Positions 1-12,776 are shown, numbered from the stretch's first letter. The stretch: DNA of 13,760 nt from Pseudomonadota bacterium (GCA_023431055.1 JAEYXX010000110.1:1-13760), one strand, 5' to 3'. The notes: generated by a model not told the origin, from the letters alone. Program-made: numbers and translations.

Positions 1-125
1 TAGGCGAGGCAGGCAAGACAAGGCGAAAACAGCCGAAAAAGCGCAGTTTACGTGCTGTAAATGAGCATTTTGAGGCTGTTTTTAACGCAGTATTGCCAAC
101 GCAGGTAGTTTTTCAACAGCCTGCT
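1..125. repeat. Intergenic hairpin-forming repeat (MITE-like), possibly cut by the window edge
   Basis: Seen: AAAACAGCC (26-34) pairs with GGCTGTTTT (74-82), and within it AAAA (36-39) pairs with TTTT (68-71), GC (41-42) with GC (65-66) and TTTAC (47-51) with GTAAA (57-61) around loop GTGCT. The stretch 26-82 is therefore one long imperfect palindrome. It is followed by two direct AACGCAG copies (84-90, 98-104) and by GCAGG (101-105) facing CCTGC (120-124). It has no coding frame and is more AT-rich than its surroundings. It resembles dispersed intergenic repeats I associate with Pseudomonas genomes, but the copy number cannot be checked from one window. The left boundary is unknown. Confidence 0.5.
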
Positions 126-126
126 A

Positions 127-147
127 ACAGGGTGGCATGCACCCTGT
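127..147. other. Perfect short hairpin upstream of glnS
   Basis: ACAGGGTG (127-134) and CACCCTGT (140-147) form a perfect 8-bp stem around the loop GCATG. No T-run follows on the + strand, so a factor-independent terminator reading rightwards is unlikely. It could end leftward transcription weakly, be the edge of the preceding repeat, or be a protein-binding dyad just upstream of the glnS promoter region. Confidence 0.4.
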
Positions 148-173
148 CAGGGGCTTGACAGGTTGGTTATGAT
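145..173 (+). promoter_or_regulatory. Tentative sigma70 promoter for glnS-cysS
   Basis: TATGAT at 168-173 is a fair -10 element about 55 bases before the glnS ATG. The hexamer 17 bases upstream of it (TGTCAG, 145-150) is a poor -35. A perfect TTGACA lies at 155-160 but has no good -10 at the usual spacing. The region plausibly holds the promoter, but the exact elements are uncertain. Confidence 0.25.
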
Positions 174-228
174 ACGGACTTTGCCCGAGGCGGCCTACCC
201 GTGCCGCGCCAGTATTGTTAAGGACACC

Positions 229-1893
229 ATGAGCAAGCCCACCGTCGAAAAAGCTGCCAACTTCCTGCGCCCCATCGTCCAGGCCGATCTGGACAGCGGC
301 AAGCACGCCAAGATCGTGACCCGCTTTCCGCCGGAGCCCAACGGCTACCTGCACATTGGCCACGCCAAGAGCATCTGCCTGAACTTCGGCCTGGCCGAAG
401 AGTTCGGCGGCCAGTGCAACCTGCGTTTCGACGACACCAACCCGGCCAAGGAAGATCAGGAATACATCGACGCGATCAAGGCCGACGTCGAGTGGCTGGG
501 CTTCAAGTGGGCGGGTGAGGAGCGCTATGCCTCCAACTACTTCGATCAACTGCATGCCTGGGCTGTCGAGCTGATCAAGGCCGGCAAGGCCTTCGTCTGC
601 GATCTGAACGCCGAGCAAATGCGCGAGTATCGCGGCAACCTGACCGAGCCGGGCAAGAACAGCCCGTTCCGTGATCGCTCCGTCGAGGAAAACCTCGACC
701 TGTTCGCCCGCATGAAGGCCGGTGAGTTCCCCGACGGCGCCCGTTCGCTGCGCGCGAAGATCGACATGGCTTCGCCGAACATCAACCTGCGCGATCCGAT
801 TCTCTACCGCATCCGCCACGCCCATCACCACCAGACCGGTGACAAGTGGTGCATTTACCCGAGCTACGACTTCACCCATGGTCAGTCGGATGCCATCGAG
901 GGCATCACCCACTCCATCTGCACCCTGGAGTTCGAGGATCACCGCCCGCTGTACGAGTGGTTCCTGGAGAACCTGCCGGTGCCGGCGCAGCCGCGTCAGT
1001 ACGAATTCGCCCGCCTGAACCTGAACTACACCATCACCAGCAAGCGCAAGCTCAAGCAACTGGTGGACGAAGGTCACGTCAAGGGTTGGGATGACCCGCG
1101 CATGTCGACGCTGTCCGGCTACCGTCGTCGCGGCTACACCCCAGCCTCGATCCGCGCGTTCTGCGACATGATCGGCGTCAACCGCGCCGGTGGCCTGGTG
1201 GACATCGGCATGCTCGAGTTCGCCATTCGTGACGATCTGGACGCCAACGCCGCGCGCGCCATGTGCGTGCTCAAGCCGCTGAAGGTGGTGATCACCAACT
1301 ACCCCGAGGGCAAGGTCGAGAACCTCGAGCTGCCACGCCATCCCAAGCAGGACATGGGCGTGCGCGTGCTGCCGTTCTCCCGTGAGATCTACATCGACGC
1401 CAGCGACTTCGAGGAAACCCCGCCGGAGGGCTTCAAGCGCCTGATCCCCGGTGGCGAAGTGCGCCTGCGCGGCAGCTACGTGATTCGTGCTGACGAAGCC
1501 ATCAAGGATGCCGCCGGCAATATCGTCGAACTGCGCTGCAGCTATGACGAGAACACCCTGGGCAAGAACCCGGAAGGGCGCAAGGTCAAGGGCGTGATCC
1601 ATTGGGTGCCGGCCGCCGAAAGCGTCGCGTGCGAGGTGCGCCTGTACGACCGTCTGTTCAAGTCGCCCAATCCAGAGAAGAGCGAAGAGGGCGGCAGCTT
1701 CCTCGACAACATCAACCCCGAATCGCTGGTGGTGCTCACCGGTTGCCGCGCCGAACCCTCGCTGGCCAAGGCTGGCGCTGACGACCGCTTCCAGTTCGAG
1801 CGTGAAGGCTACTTCTGCCTGGACAAGGATTCGACCGCCGACGCGCTGGTGTTCAACCGTACCGTCACGCTGCGCGATTCGTGGGGTCAGTAA
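229..1893 (+). CDS. glnS: Glutaminyl-tRNA synthetase (GlnRS)
   Basis: Charges tRNA-Gln with glutamine in the cytoplasm using ATP; class I synthetase of the GlxRS branch. The frame is open from 163, but the ATG at 229 is chosen because AAGGA (220-224) sits just before it and it gives 554 aa, the length I recall for the E. coli enzyme. Seen: the class I signature PNGYLHIGH with HIGH at residues 42-45; the KMSKS-equivalent ITSKRK at 269-274; the catalytic Rossmann core in the first half; and a C-terminal beta-barrel anticodon-binding region from about residue 340, including the stretches [16 protein letters not shown] and KVKGVIHWV expected there. There is no sign of an N-terminal YqeY-like extension. 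The stop TAA shares its last base with the cysS ATG, so the two synthetases are almost certainly co-transcribed. Identification is secure. Confidence 0.97.
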   Translation: MSKPTVEKAANFLRPIVQADLDSGKHAKIVTRFPPEPNGYLHIGHAKSICLNFGLAEEFGGQCNLRFDDTNPAKEDQEYIDAIKADVEWLGFKWAGEERYASNYFDQLHAWAVELIKAGKAFVCDLNAEQMREYRGNLTEPGKNSPFRDRSVEENLDLFARMKAGEFPDGARSLRAKIDMASPNINLRDPILYRIRHAHHHQTGDKWCIYPSYDFTHGQSDAIEGITHSICTLEFEDHRPLYEWFLENLPVPAQPRQYEFARLNLNYTITSKRKLKQLVDEGHVKGWDDPRMSTLSGYRRRGYTPASIRAFCDMIGVNRAGGLVDIGMLEFAIRDDLDANAARAMCVLKPLKVVITNYPEGKVENLELPRHPKQDMGVRVLPFSREIYIDASDFEETPPEGFKRLIPGGEVRLRGSYVIRADEAIKDAAGNIVELRCSYDENTLGKNPEGRKVKGVIHWVPAAESVACEVRLYDRLFKSPNPEKSEEGGSFLDNINPESLVVLTGCRAEPSLAKAGADDRFQFEREGYFCLDKDSTADALVFNRTVTLRDSWGQ

Positions 1894-3278
1894 TGGCACT
1901 GTCGATCTACAACACGCTGAGCAAGGTCAAGGAACCGTTCAAGCCGCTGATCGGTAACAGCGTGCGCATGTACGTGTGCGGCATGACCGTCTATGACTTC
2001 TGCCATATCGGTCACGCCCGGGTGATGGTCGCCTTCGACGTGGTCACCCGCTGGCTGCGTCAGCGCGGTTACGATGTGACCTACGTGCGCAACATCACCG
2101 ACATCGACGACAAGATCATCAAGCGCGCCAATGACAACGGCGAGCCGTTCGAGGCGCTGGTCGAGCGCATGATCGCGGCGATGCACGAGGACGAAGGTCG
2201 TCTGAACGTACTGCGCCCGGATATCGAGCCGCGCGCCACCGGCCATATCGCCGGCATGCACGAGATGATCCAGACCCTGATCGACAAGGGCTTCGCCTAC
2301 GCGCCGGGTAATGGCGACGTGTACTACCGCGTCGGCAAGTTCGTTGGTTACGGCAAGCTGTCGCGCAAGAAGATCGAAGACCTGAAGATCGGTGCGCGCA
2401 TCGAAGTCGACGAGATCAAGGAAGACCCGCTGGACTTCGTCCTGTGGAAAGCCGCCAAGCCGGGTGAGCCGAGCTGGGAATCGCCTTGGGGCGCAGGACG
2501 TCCGGGCTGGCACATCGAATGCTCGGTGATGTCCACCTGCTGCCTGGGCGAGACCTTCGACATCCACGGTGGCGGCCCGGACCTGGTGTTCCCGCACCAC
2601 GAGAACGAGATCGCGCAGAGCGAGGCGGCCACCGGCAAGCAGTACGCCAATGCCTGGATGCATGCCGGCGCGGTGCGTGTGGATGGCGAGAAAATGTCCA
2701 AGAGCCTGGGCAACTTCTTCACCATTCGCGAGGTGCTGGAGAAGTACCACCCGGAGGTGGTGCGCTACCTGCTGGTGTCCAGCCACTACCGCAGCCCGAT
2801 CAACTATTCGGAAGAGAGCCTCAAGGAAGCCAAGGGCGCCCTGGAGCGCTTCTACAACGGCCTCAAGGGGCTGCCGGAAGCCGCGCCTGCCGGTGGCGAG
2901 GCGTATGTGGAGCGTTTCGGCGCGGCGATGGACGACGACTTCAACTCGCCGGAAGCCTGCGCCGTGCTGTTCGAGATGATTCGCGAGGTCAACCGCCTGC
3001 GTGAGTCGGACGTTCAAGCCGCCGCCGGCCTGGCTGCCCAGCTCAAGCAGCTGGCCGGCGTGCTCGGCGTGTTGCAACTGGAGCCGGATGCCTTCCTGCA
3101 GGCCGGCGCCGCCGGCAAGGTGGACGCCGCCGAAGTCGAAGCCCTGATCGCCGCGCGTCTGCAGGCTCGCGCCGACAAGAACTGGGCGGAAAGCGACCGC
3201 ATCCGCGACCAGCTCACCGCCATGGGCGTGGTGCTGGAAGATGGCAAGGGCGGCACGACCTGGCGCCTCGCCGAGTAA
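1893..3278 (+). CDS. cysS: Cysteinyl-tRNA synthetase (CysRS)
   Basis: Charges tRNA-Cys with cysteine; class I, monomeric, zinc-dependent. Start ATG 1893 overlaps the glnS stop (TAATG), giving 461 aa, the usual bacterial length. An upstream in-frame GTG at 1881 lies inside glnS and is less likely. Seen: [15 protein letters not shown] with HIGH at residues 38-41; KMSKS at 267-271; the four zinc ligands expected for the family, Cys29, Cys210, His235 and Glu239 (the last two inside HHENE). The C-terminal helical DALR-type and anticodon-binding region ends in ..GGTTWRLAE. There is no strong Shine-Dalgarno beyond a G-run at 1883-1886, so translation is probably coupled to glnS. A strong hairpin follows at 3290. 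Identification is secure. Confidence 0.97.
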   Translation: MALSIYNTLSKVKEPFKPLIGNSVRMYVCGMTVYDFCHIGHARVMVAFDVVTRWLRQRGYDVTYVRNITDIDDKIIKRANDNGEPFEALVERMIAAMHEDEGRLNVLRPDIEPRATGHIAGMHEMIQTLIDKGFAYAPGNGDVYYRVGKFVGYGKLSRKKIEDLKIGARIEVDEIKEDPLDFVLWKAAKPGEPSWESPWGAGRPGWHIECSVMSTCCLGETFDIHGGGPDLVFPHHENEIAQSEAATGKQYANAWMHAGAVRVDGEKMSKSLGNFFTIREVLEKYHPEVVRYLLVSSHYRSPINYSEESLKEAKGALERFYNGLKGLPEAAPAGGEAYVERFGAAMDDDFNSPEACAVLFEMIREVNRLRESDVQAAAGLAAQLKQLAGVLGVLQLEPDAFLQAGAAGKVDAAEVEALIAARLQARADKNWAESDRIRDQLTAMGVVLEDGKGGTTWRLAE

Positions 3279-3289
3279 GGGTTATGCTC

Positions 3290-3325
3290 AACGACAAAGG
3301 CCGCTGGAAAGCGGCCTTTGTCGTT
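3290..3325 (+). terminator. Terminator of glnS-cysS
   Basis: A perfect 15-bp stem, AACGACAAAGGCCGC pairing with its complement at 3311-3325, surrounds the 6-base loop TGGAAA and begins 11 bases after the cysS stop. The T-rich run (CTTTGTCGTT) lies within the 3' arm rather than after it. The symmetry means it could also stop transcription coming from the convergent ampC side. Confidence 0.85.
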
Positions 3326-3341
3326 ATACGCACCGATGCTT

Positions 3342-3362
3342 GGTGCGCACGGCGCACTCTAC
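3342..3362 (-). repeat. Single REP-like palindrome with GTAG head
   Basis: On the - strand it reads GTAGAGTGCGCCGTGCGCAC. The head is GTAG (CTAC at 3359-3362 on +), followed by a perfect 6-bp stem GTGCGC/GCGCAC around the loop CGT. This is the architecture of a Pseudomonas REP sequence (GTAG tetranucleotide plus imperfect palindrome). Its stem sequence is different from that of the REP pair 45 bp downstream, so two REP families sit side by side. Confidence 0.6.
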
Positions 3363-3406
3363 GGTTTGGGCGTCCCCGGTCGGGTGCGTTCGGTTTGGTG
3401 CGCCGC

Positions 3407-3427
3407 GTAGCCCGGATGCAATCCGGG
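3407..3427 (+). repeat. REP element, first half of an inverted pair
   Basis: GTAG (3407-3410) is followed by the palindrome CCCGGATGCAATCCGGG (3411-3427). With the inverted copy at 3452-3472 it makes a 66-base REPIN-type unit in the convergent gap between cysS and the beta-lactamase gene. Such elements are moved by RAYT (TnpA-REP) transposases; none is encoded in this window. Confidence 0.85.
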
Positions 3428-3451
3428 GGCGGTTTTATGGCCTGCATCCTT

Positions 3452-6531
<3,080 letters not shown>

Positions 6532-6577
6532 GGGGCGATCTCTTCTTGTCGGTTCGCGATCTGCGCCGCGATCGGTC

Positions 6578-6606
6578 CAGTTTCGTTCATGACTGTTCAA
6601 TGTCAA
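6578..6606 (-). promoter_or_regulatory. Candidate sigma70 promoter of the activator gene
   Basis: On the - strand a perfect TTGACA (TGTCAA at 6601-6606 on +) is followed, after 16 bases, by GAAACT, which matches only half of a -10 consensus. The spacer contains a TGTTCA half-site (6594-6599) of the activator's presumed binding cluster, so the regulator bound there could block its own promoter. The -35 is convincing and the -10 is weak. Confidence 0.4.
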
Positions 6607-6668
6607 CGAACGAATTGTTCAGTTGTTCACATCTGACTGTTCAAAAGTGTTCAGTCGAACATCGTTCA
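6584..6668 (+). promoter_or_regulatory. Cluster of GTTCA half-sites, probable enhancer (UAS) for the activator
   Basis: Seven copies of GTTCA lie in one orientation, starting at 6585, 6595, 6617, 6625, 6639, 6649 and 6664; five of them are TGTTCA. An exact 11-bp direct repeat, TGACTGTTCAA, occurs at 6590-6600 and 6634-6644, 44 bp apart, about four helical turns. Two half-sites also form inverted pairs, for example TGTTC-N4-GAACA at 6648-6661. The cluster lies about 76-160 bp upstream of the -12 GC of the sigma54 promoter, a usual enhancer distance. Assignment to the adjacent activator is inference from position. Confidence 0.75.
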
Positions 6669-6696
6669 ACAACCCGCTTTCGCGCTTTTTTCTCTT

Positions 6697-6715
6697 GAAT
6701 ATCAGTTGGATATTC
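6697..6715. promoter_or_regulatory. 19-bp dyad overlapping an IHF-like site
   Basis: GAATATC-AGTTG-GATATTC is a perfect 7-bp inverted repeat. Overlapping it, TATCAGTTGGATA (6700-6712) matches the IHF consensus WATCARNNNNTTR except at one base, with an AT-rich tract (T-run near 6686-6691) beside it. It lies between the enhancer cluster and the sigma54 promoter, where IHF commonly bends DNA, but the symmetry would also suit a dimeric repressor or activator. Confidence 0.5.
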
Positions 6716-6730
6716 CGATTTATGGCGGTC

Positions 6731-6746
6731 TGGCACGCTTGTCGCT
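6731..6746 (+). promoter_or_regulatory. Sigma54 (-24/-12) promoter of the ABC transporter operon
   Basis: TGGCACGCTTGTCGCT carries GG at 6732-6733 and GC at 6744-6745, separated by the required 10 bases. The -24 half, TGGCACG, is a full consensus match. The -12 half (TCGCT) departs from TTGCA. Transcription should begin near 6757, leaving a leader of about 35 bases before the ATG at 6792. The divergent sigma54 activator and upstream half-site cluster support the call. Confidence 0.82.
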
Positions 6747-6791
6747 ATCGATGTTCGCAATCGAATGGCACGACAAGAAAAAGGACAGGCC

Positions 6792-7886
6792 ATGTCGCTC
6801 AAGCTCGAACACGTCACCCGTATCGTCGACGGCCAGGTGCATATCGACGATGCCTGCCTCAGTTTCGAACCCGGCTCCTTCAACGTCCTGCTCGGCCGTA
6901 CCCTGGCCGGCAAGACCAGTCTGATGCGCCTGATGGCCGGGCTGGATCGGCCCAACAGCGGCCGAGTGCTGATGAACGGCGCTGATGTCACCGGCGTGCC
7001 GGTGCGCCAGCGCAACGTGTCGATGGTCTATCAGCAGTTCATCAACTACCCGACCCTGACGGTGTTCGAGAACATCGCCTCGCCGCTGCGCCAGGCCGGT
7101 GTGGCCAAGGAGCAGATCGTCGAGAAGGTCGAGGCCACGGCGCGCATGTTGCGCATCGAGAAACTGCTGTCGCGTTATCCGCTGGAACTCTCCGGTGGCC
7201 AGCAGCAGCGCACGGCCATGGCGCGGGCGCTGGTCAAGGATGCCTCGCTGATCCTGTTCGACGAACCGCTGGTCAACCTCGACTACAAGCTGCGCGAAGA
7301 GCTGCGCCAGGAAATGCGCGAGCTGTTCCAGGCGCGTCATACCATCGCCGTCTATGCCACTACCGAGCCCAACGAGGCGCTGGCCCTGGGCGGCACCACC
7401 ACCATCCTGCATGAGGGGCGGGTAGTGCAGAGCGGCAAGACCGCCGAGGTCTATCACCGTCCGCAGCAGGTGCTGGCCGCCGAGCTGTTCTCGGAGCCGG
7501 CGATCAACCTGCTGCCGGGGCGCATCAGTGGCACGGAGGTGAGCTTCGCCGATTGCGTGCACTTTCCGCTCAATCCCGACCTGCGCGGCATCGCCGAGGG
7601 CGAGTACCGCTTTGGCGTGCGCCCCAGTCATATCGGCCTGGTGCCATCCAACGACGATGATCTGGAACTGGCCGTGACCGTCGAGCTGGCCGAGATCAGC
7701 GGTTCGGAAACCTTCCTCCACGTGCGCAACCAGCAGTTCGTGCTGGTGCTGCACCTGCCGGGCGTGCACGAGTACGCGGTGGATACGCCGATCCTGATCT
7801 ACATCCCCACCCACAAGCTGTTCGTCTTCGCCGCCGATGGGCAATTGGTGCAGGCGCCCAGTCGCCGCCAGGGGAGGGCCGCCTGA
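6792..7886 (+). CDS. ABC importer ATPase 1 (GlpS-like), switch His replaced by Thr
   Basis: Cytoplasmic ATPase subunit of the importer, 364 aa. Start ATG 6792 is preferred to ATG 6765 because AAGGA (6781-6785) precedes it by 6 bases. Seen: an unusual but legal Walker A, GRTLAGKT (35-42); Q-loop YQQF (80-83); intact signature LSGGQ (133-137); Walker B LILFDE (153-158); D-loop NLD. At the H-loop, where MalK-type proteins have YVTHD, it reads YATTE, so residue 191 is Thr and not His. The C-terminal part (about 235-355) is a TOBE/OB-type domain as in MalK/UgpC. From memory, the same YATTEP stretch occurs in the Rhizobium GlpS, so the substitution is likely a family trait. Its TGA overlaps the next ATG by one base. 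First gene after the sigma54 promoter. Confidence 0.9.
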   Translation: MSLKLEHVTRIVDGQVHIDDACLSFEPGSFNVLLGRTLAGKTSLMRLMAGLDRPNSGRVLMNGADVTGVPVRQRNVSMVYQQFINYPTLTVFENIASPLRQAGVAKEQIVEKVEATARMLRIEKLLSRYPLELSGGQQQRTAMARALVKDASLILFDEPLVNLDYKLREELRQEMRELFQARHTIAVYATTEPNEALALGGTTTILHEGRVVQSGKTAEVYHRPQQVLAAELFSEPAINLLPGRISGTEVSFADCVHFPLNPDLRGIAEGEYRFGVRPSHIGLVPSNDDDLELAVTVELAEISGSETFLHVRNQQFVLVLHLPGVHEYAVDTPILIYIPTHKLFVFAADGQLVQAPSRRQGRAA

Positions 7887-8983
7887 TGGCCGAGATTCGT
7901 TTGCACAACCTGGCGCACAGCTACAGCGGCACGCCGAAAGCGCCGGAAGACTACGCGATTCGCGAGATGAACCACGTCTGGCAGCAGGGCGGCGCCTATG
8001 CGCTGCTGGGGCCGTCGGGCTGCGGCAAGTCGACGTTGCTCAACATCATCTCTGGCCTGCTCAGCCCGTCGCAGGGCGAGGTGCAGTTCGACGGCAAGGC
8101 GGTCAATACGCTGTCGCCGCAAGAGCGCAACATCGCCCAGGTTTTCCAGTTTCCGGTGGTCTACGACACCATGACGGTGTTCGACAACCTGGCCTTTCCG
8201 CTGCGCAACCAGGGCATGGACGAGGCGCGGGTGATGAGCAAGGTGCACGAGATTGCCGAGGTGCTGGAACTGCATCCGCTGCTGCACAAGAAGGCGCGCA
8301 ACCTCACCGCCGACGAGAAGCAGAAGGTCTCCATGGGCCGTGGCCTGGTGCGTGACGACGTCTCGGCGATTCTCTTCGACGAGCCGCTGACGGTGATCGA
8401 CCCGCACCTGAAGTGGAAGCTGCGGCGCAAGCTCAAGCAGATCCACGAGCAGTTCAACATCACCATGGTCTACGTCACCCACGATCAGCTTGAGGCCTCC
8501 ACCTTCGCCGACAAGATCGCGGTGATGTATGGCGGGCAGATCGTCCAGTTCGGCACGCCGCGCGAGCTGTTCGAGCGCCCCGGGCACACCTTCGTCGGCT
8601 ACTTCATTGGCAGCCCCGGCATGAACCTGATCGAGGTGCAGCGCTGCCAGGGCGGGGTGCGGTTCGCCGGGACGGTCCTGCCGCTGTCCGACGCGCTCAA
8701 CCAGCGCCTGGCCGAACTGGACGGCAAGCGCCTGCAGGTGGGTATTCGCCCCGAGTTCGTGCACATCTGGGACGGCGCCTATGAAGACGCGCTGTGCGCC
8801 CGCGTGCTGCACGTCGAGGACCTCGGCACCTACAAGATCCTCACCTTCGACCTTGACGGTCAGGTGCTCAAGGCGCGCCTACAGGAAGACCAGCCGGTGC
8901 CGCGCGAGCAGGTCTACCTGAGCTTCCCGGCGCAGTGGCTGATGCTCTATGCCGACGACTACCTGGTGGAGGTGACGCCATGA
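7886..8983 (+). CDS. ABC importer ATPase 2 (GlpT-like), degenerate signature motif
   Basis: Second, non-identical ATPase of the same importer, 365 aa; start ATG 7886 overlaps the previous stop (TGATG) and is preceded by GGGGAGGG (7871-7878). Seen: canonical Walker A GPSGCGKST (42-50); Q-loop with Gln88 (VFQF); Walker B AILFDE (161-166); intact switch His199 in YVTHDQ. Where LSGGQQQR is expected it has LTADEKQK (140-147), so the two signature glycines are missing. A TOBE-type C-terminal region follows from about residue 245. The symbol glpT in the Rhizobium system must not be confused with the glycerol-3-phosphate antiporter of enteric bacteria. The ATGA overlap with the permease gene shows tight coupling. 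Confidence 0.9.
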   Translation: MAEIRLHNLAHSYSGTPKAPEDYAIREMNHVWQQGGAYALLGPSGCGKSTLLNIISGLLSPSQGEVQFDGKAVNTLSPQERNIAQVFQFPVVYDTMTVFDNLAFPLRNQGMDEARVMSKVHEIAEVLELHPLLHKKARNLTADEKQKVSMGRGLVRDDVSAILFDEPLTVIDPHLKWKLRRKLKQIHEQFNITMVYVTHDQLEASTFADKIAVMYGGQIVQFGTPRELFERPGHTFVGYFIGSPGMNLIEVQRCQGGVRFAGTVLPLSDALNQRLAELDGKRLQVGIRPEFVHIWDGAYEDALCARVLHVEDLGTYKILTFDLDGQVLKARLQEDQPVPREQVYLSFPAQWLMLYADDYLVEVTP

Positions 8984-9843
8984 AGGTGCAGAACAACAAG
9001 GCCTGGTGGCTGGTGTTGCCGGTATTCCTGCTGGTGGCGTTCAGCGCCATCGTGCCGATGATGACGGTGGTCAACTACTCGGTGCAGGACATCTTCGACC
9101 CGGCCACCCGCTACTTCGTCGGCGTCGACTGGTACAAGCAGGTGCTGCAGGACCCGCGTCTACACGACTCGCTGCTGCGCCAGTTCATCTTCTCCGCCTG
9201 CGTGTTGCTGATCGAGATTCCCTTAGGCATCGCCATCGCCCTGTGCATGCCGACGCGCGGGCGCTGGGCGTCGCTGTGCCTGATCCTGATGGCCATCCCG
9301 CTGCTGATCCCGTGGAACGTCGTCGGCACCATCTGGCAGATCTTCGGCCGCGCCGACATCGGCCTGATGGGCTGGACGCTGAACAAGCTGGGCATCAGCT
9401 ACAACTACGCCGCCAACACCATGGATGCCTGGGTGACGGTGCTGATCATGGACGTCTGGCACTGGACCTCGCTGGTGGCGCTGCTGTGCTATTCCGGCCT
9501 GCGCGCCATTCCCGATGTCTACTACCAGGCAGCGCGTATAGACCGCGCGTCGAACTGGGCGGTGTTCCGCCACATCCAGCTGCCCAAGCTGAAAAGCGTG
9601 CTGCTGATCGCGGTGATGCTGCGCTTCATGGACAGTTTCATGATCTACACCGAGCCGTTCGTGCTCACCGGCGGCGGGCCGGGCAACGCCACCACCTTCC
9701 TCAGCCAGACCCTGACGCAAATGGCCATCGGCCAGTTCGATCTGGGTCCGGCCGCGGCGTTCTCGCTGGTGTACTTCCTGATCATCCTGCTGGTGTCCTG
9801 GCTGTTCTACACCGCCATGACCCATGACGACAAAACCCGCTGA
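8980..9843 (+). CDS. ABC importer permease 1 (MalF/UgpA class, GlpP-like)
   Basis: Inner-membrane subunit of 287 aa forming half the transport channel. ATG 8980 is chosen because it overlaps the upstream TGA (ATGA) and the protein then starts MKVQNNKAWW directly before the first membrane segment (about 9-30). Further hydrophobic segments lie at about 67-90, 97-119, 150-171, 204-222 and 257-279, which fits six helices. The EAA-type coupling loop is at 181-202 (YYQAARIDRA..HIQLP). EPFVLTGGGPGNATT (225-239) is typical of carbohydrate permeases of this class. The gap to permease 2 is 8 bp. Binding-protein-dependent sugar/polyol uptake is the family role; the substrate is inferred from the whole operon. 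Confidence 0.92.
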   Translation: MKVQNNKAWWLVLPVFLLVAFSAIVPMMTVVNYSVQDIFDPATRYFVGVDWYKQVLQDPRLHDSLLRQFIFSACVLLIEIPLGIAIALCMPTRGRWASLCLILMAIPLLIPWNVVGTIWQIFGRADIGLMGWTLNKLGISYNYAANTMDAWVTVLIMDVWHWTSLVALLCYSGLRAIPDVYYQAARIDRASNWAVFRHIQLPKLKSVLLIAVMLRFMDSFMIYTEPFVLTGGGPGNATTFLSQTLTQMAIGQFDLGPAAAFSLVYFLIILLVSWLFYTAMTHDDKTR

Positions 9844-9851
9844 GGCCGACC

Positions 9852-10652
<801 letters not shown>

Positions 10653-10664
10653 GGGAGGTTCGTC

Positions 10665-10937
10665 ATGAGCTGGATGGCCTGGACTCTACCGACCGCGCTG
10701 TTCTTCGGCGGCATCGCCGTGCTGCTGGCCGGCATGACGCTGGTCGAGCTGCGCTGGCCGTGCGTCGAGCGCAAGGGTTTTCTGCCGATCACCACCACCC
10801 GGGGTGATCGGTTGTTCATCGGTCTGCTCGGCAGCGCCTATCTGCACCTGCTGGTGATAGGCGTGACCGACTGGAGCGTGTGGATAGCCTCGCTGCTATC
10901 GCTGTTGTGGTTGTGCGCAGTCATGCGCTGGGGCTGA
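10665..10937 (+). CDS. Small membrane protein, DUF2160 type, embedded in the importer operon
   Basis: A 90-aa hydrophobic protein with GGGAGG (10653-10658) upstream of its ATG. Three membrane segments are visible at about 5-27, 49-67 and 71-88. Between the first two lies a conserved-looking charged loop at 28-51 (ELRWPC..RKGFLPI.TTRGDRLF), which is the recognisable mark of DUF2160 proteins. From memory, members are found almost only inside operons of this glycerol-type ABC transporter, so it is likely an accessory subunit or assembly factor of the permease complex. No biochemical role is known to me. It lies between permease 2 and the binding protein, with 51 bp before the latter. Confidence 0.85.
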   Translation: MSWMAWTLPTALFFGGIAVLLAGMTLVELRWPCVERKGFLPITTTRGDRLFIGLLGSAYLHLLVIGVTDWSVWIASLLSLLWLCAVMRWG

Positions 10938-10988
10938 GCCGGGCTGCCGCCGGTATGCCTCTCCCCAAATCCTGAGATGGAGGTCTCT

Positions 10989-12731
<1,743 letters not shown>

Positions 12732-12744
12732 AGAAAGAACGCAG

Positions 12745-12766
12745 TCGCGGCTGAAGCCCCTCCCAC
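12745..12766 (-). repeat. REP element, first half of an inverted pair
   Basis: On the - strand it reads GTGGGAGGGGCTTCAGCCGC plus GA. It matches the copy at 12784-12805 at 20 of 22 positions in opposite orientation, 17 bases apart. It begins 13 bases after the stop of the binding-protein gene. The stem centre is GGCT/AGCC. Confidence 0.85.
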
Positions 12767-12776
12767 GAGGGGCTTC
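12753..12776 (+). terminator. Hairpin after the ABC operon, made partly from the REP
   Basis: GAAGCCCCT (12753-12761) pairs perfectly with AGGGGCTTC (12768-12776) around the loop CCCACG, followed by CTTCTCT. The tail is pyrimidine-rich but not a T-run, so termination may be modest. The 5' arm is inside the REP, so this hairpin and the full REP-REP fold cannot form together. Confidence 0.5.

Noticed and set aside
155..160. Perfect TTGACA before glnS as the -35 box
   Set aside because: No acceptable -10 lies 16-18 bases downstream (around 177-184). The nearby TATGAT is only 7 bases away.
163..228. Upstream in-frame ATG that would lengthen GlnRS by 22 residues
   Set aside because: There is no ribosome site before it, and the extension is not family-like. 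ATG 229 has AAGGA and gives the standard length.
124..1899. Long open frame antisense to the whole of glnS (591 codons), and similar ones opposite cysS, the activator and the ABC genes
   Set aside because: In GC-rich DNA the strong third-position G/C bias keeps antisense frames open. None of these products shows a recognisable motif, while the opposite strand encodes clear, full-length families.
6765..6791. ATG 6765 as the start of ATPase 1
   Set aside because: It lies about 8 bases after the predicted transcription start with no ribosome site. The frame from it contains the Shine-Dalgarno of the better ATG at 6792.
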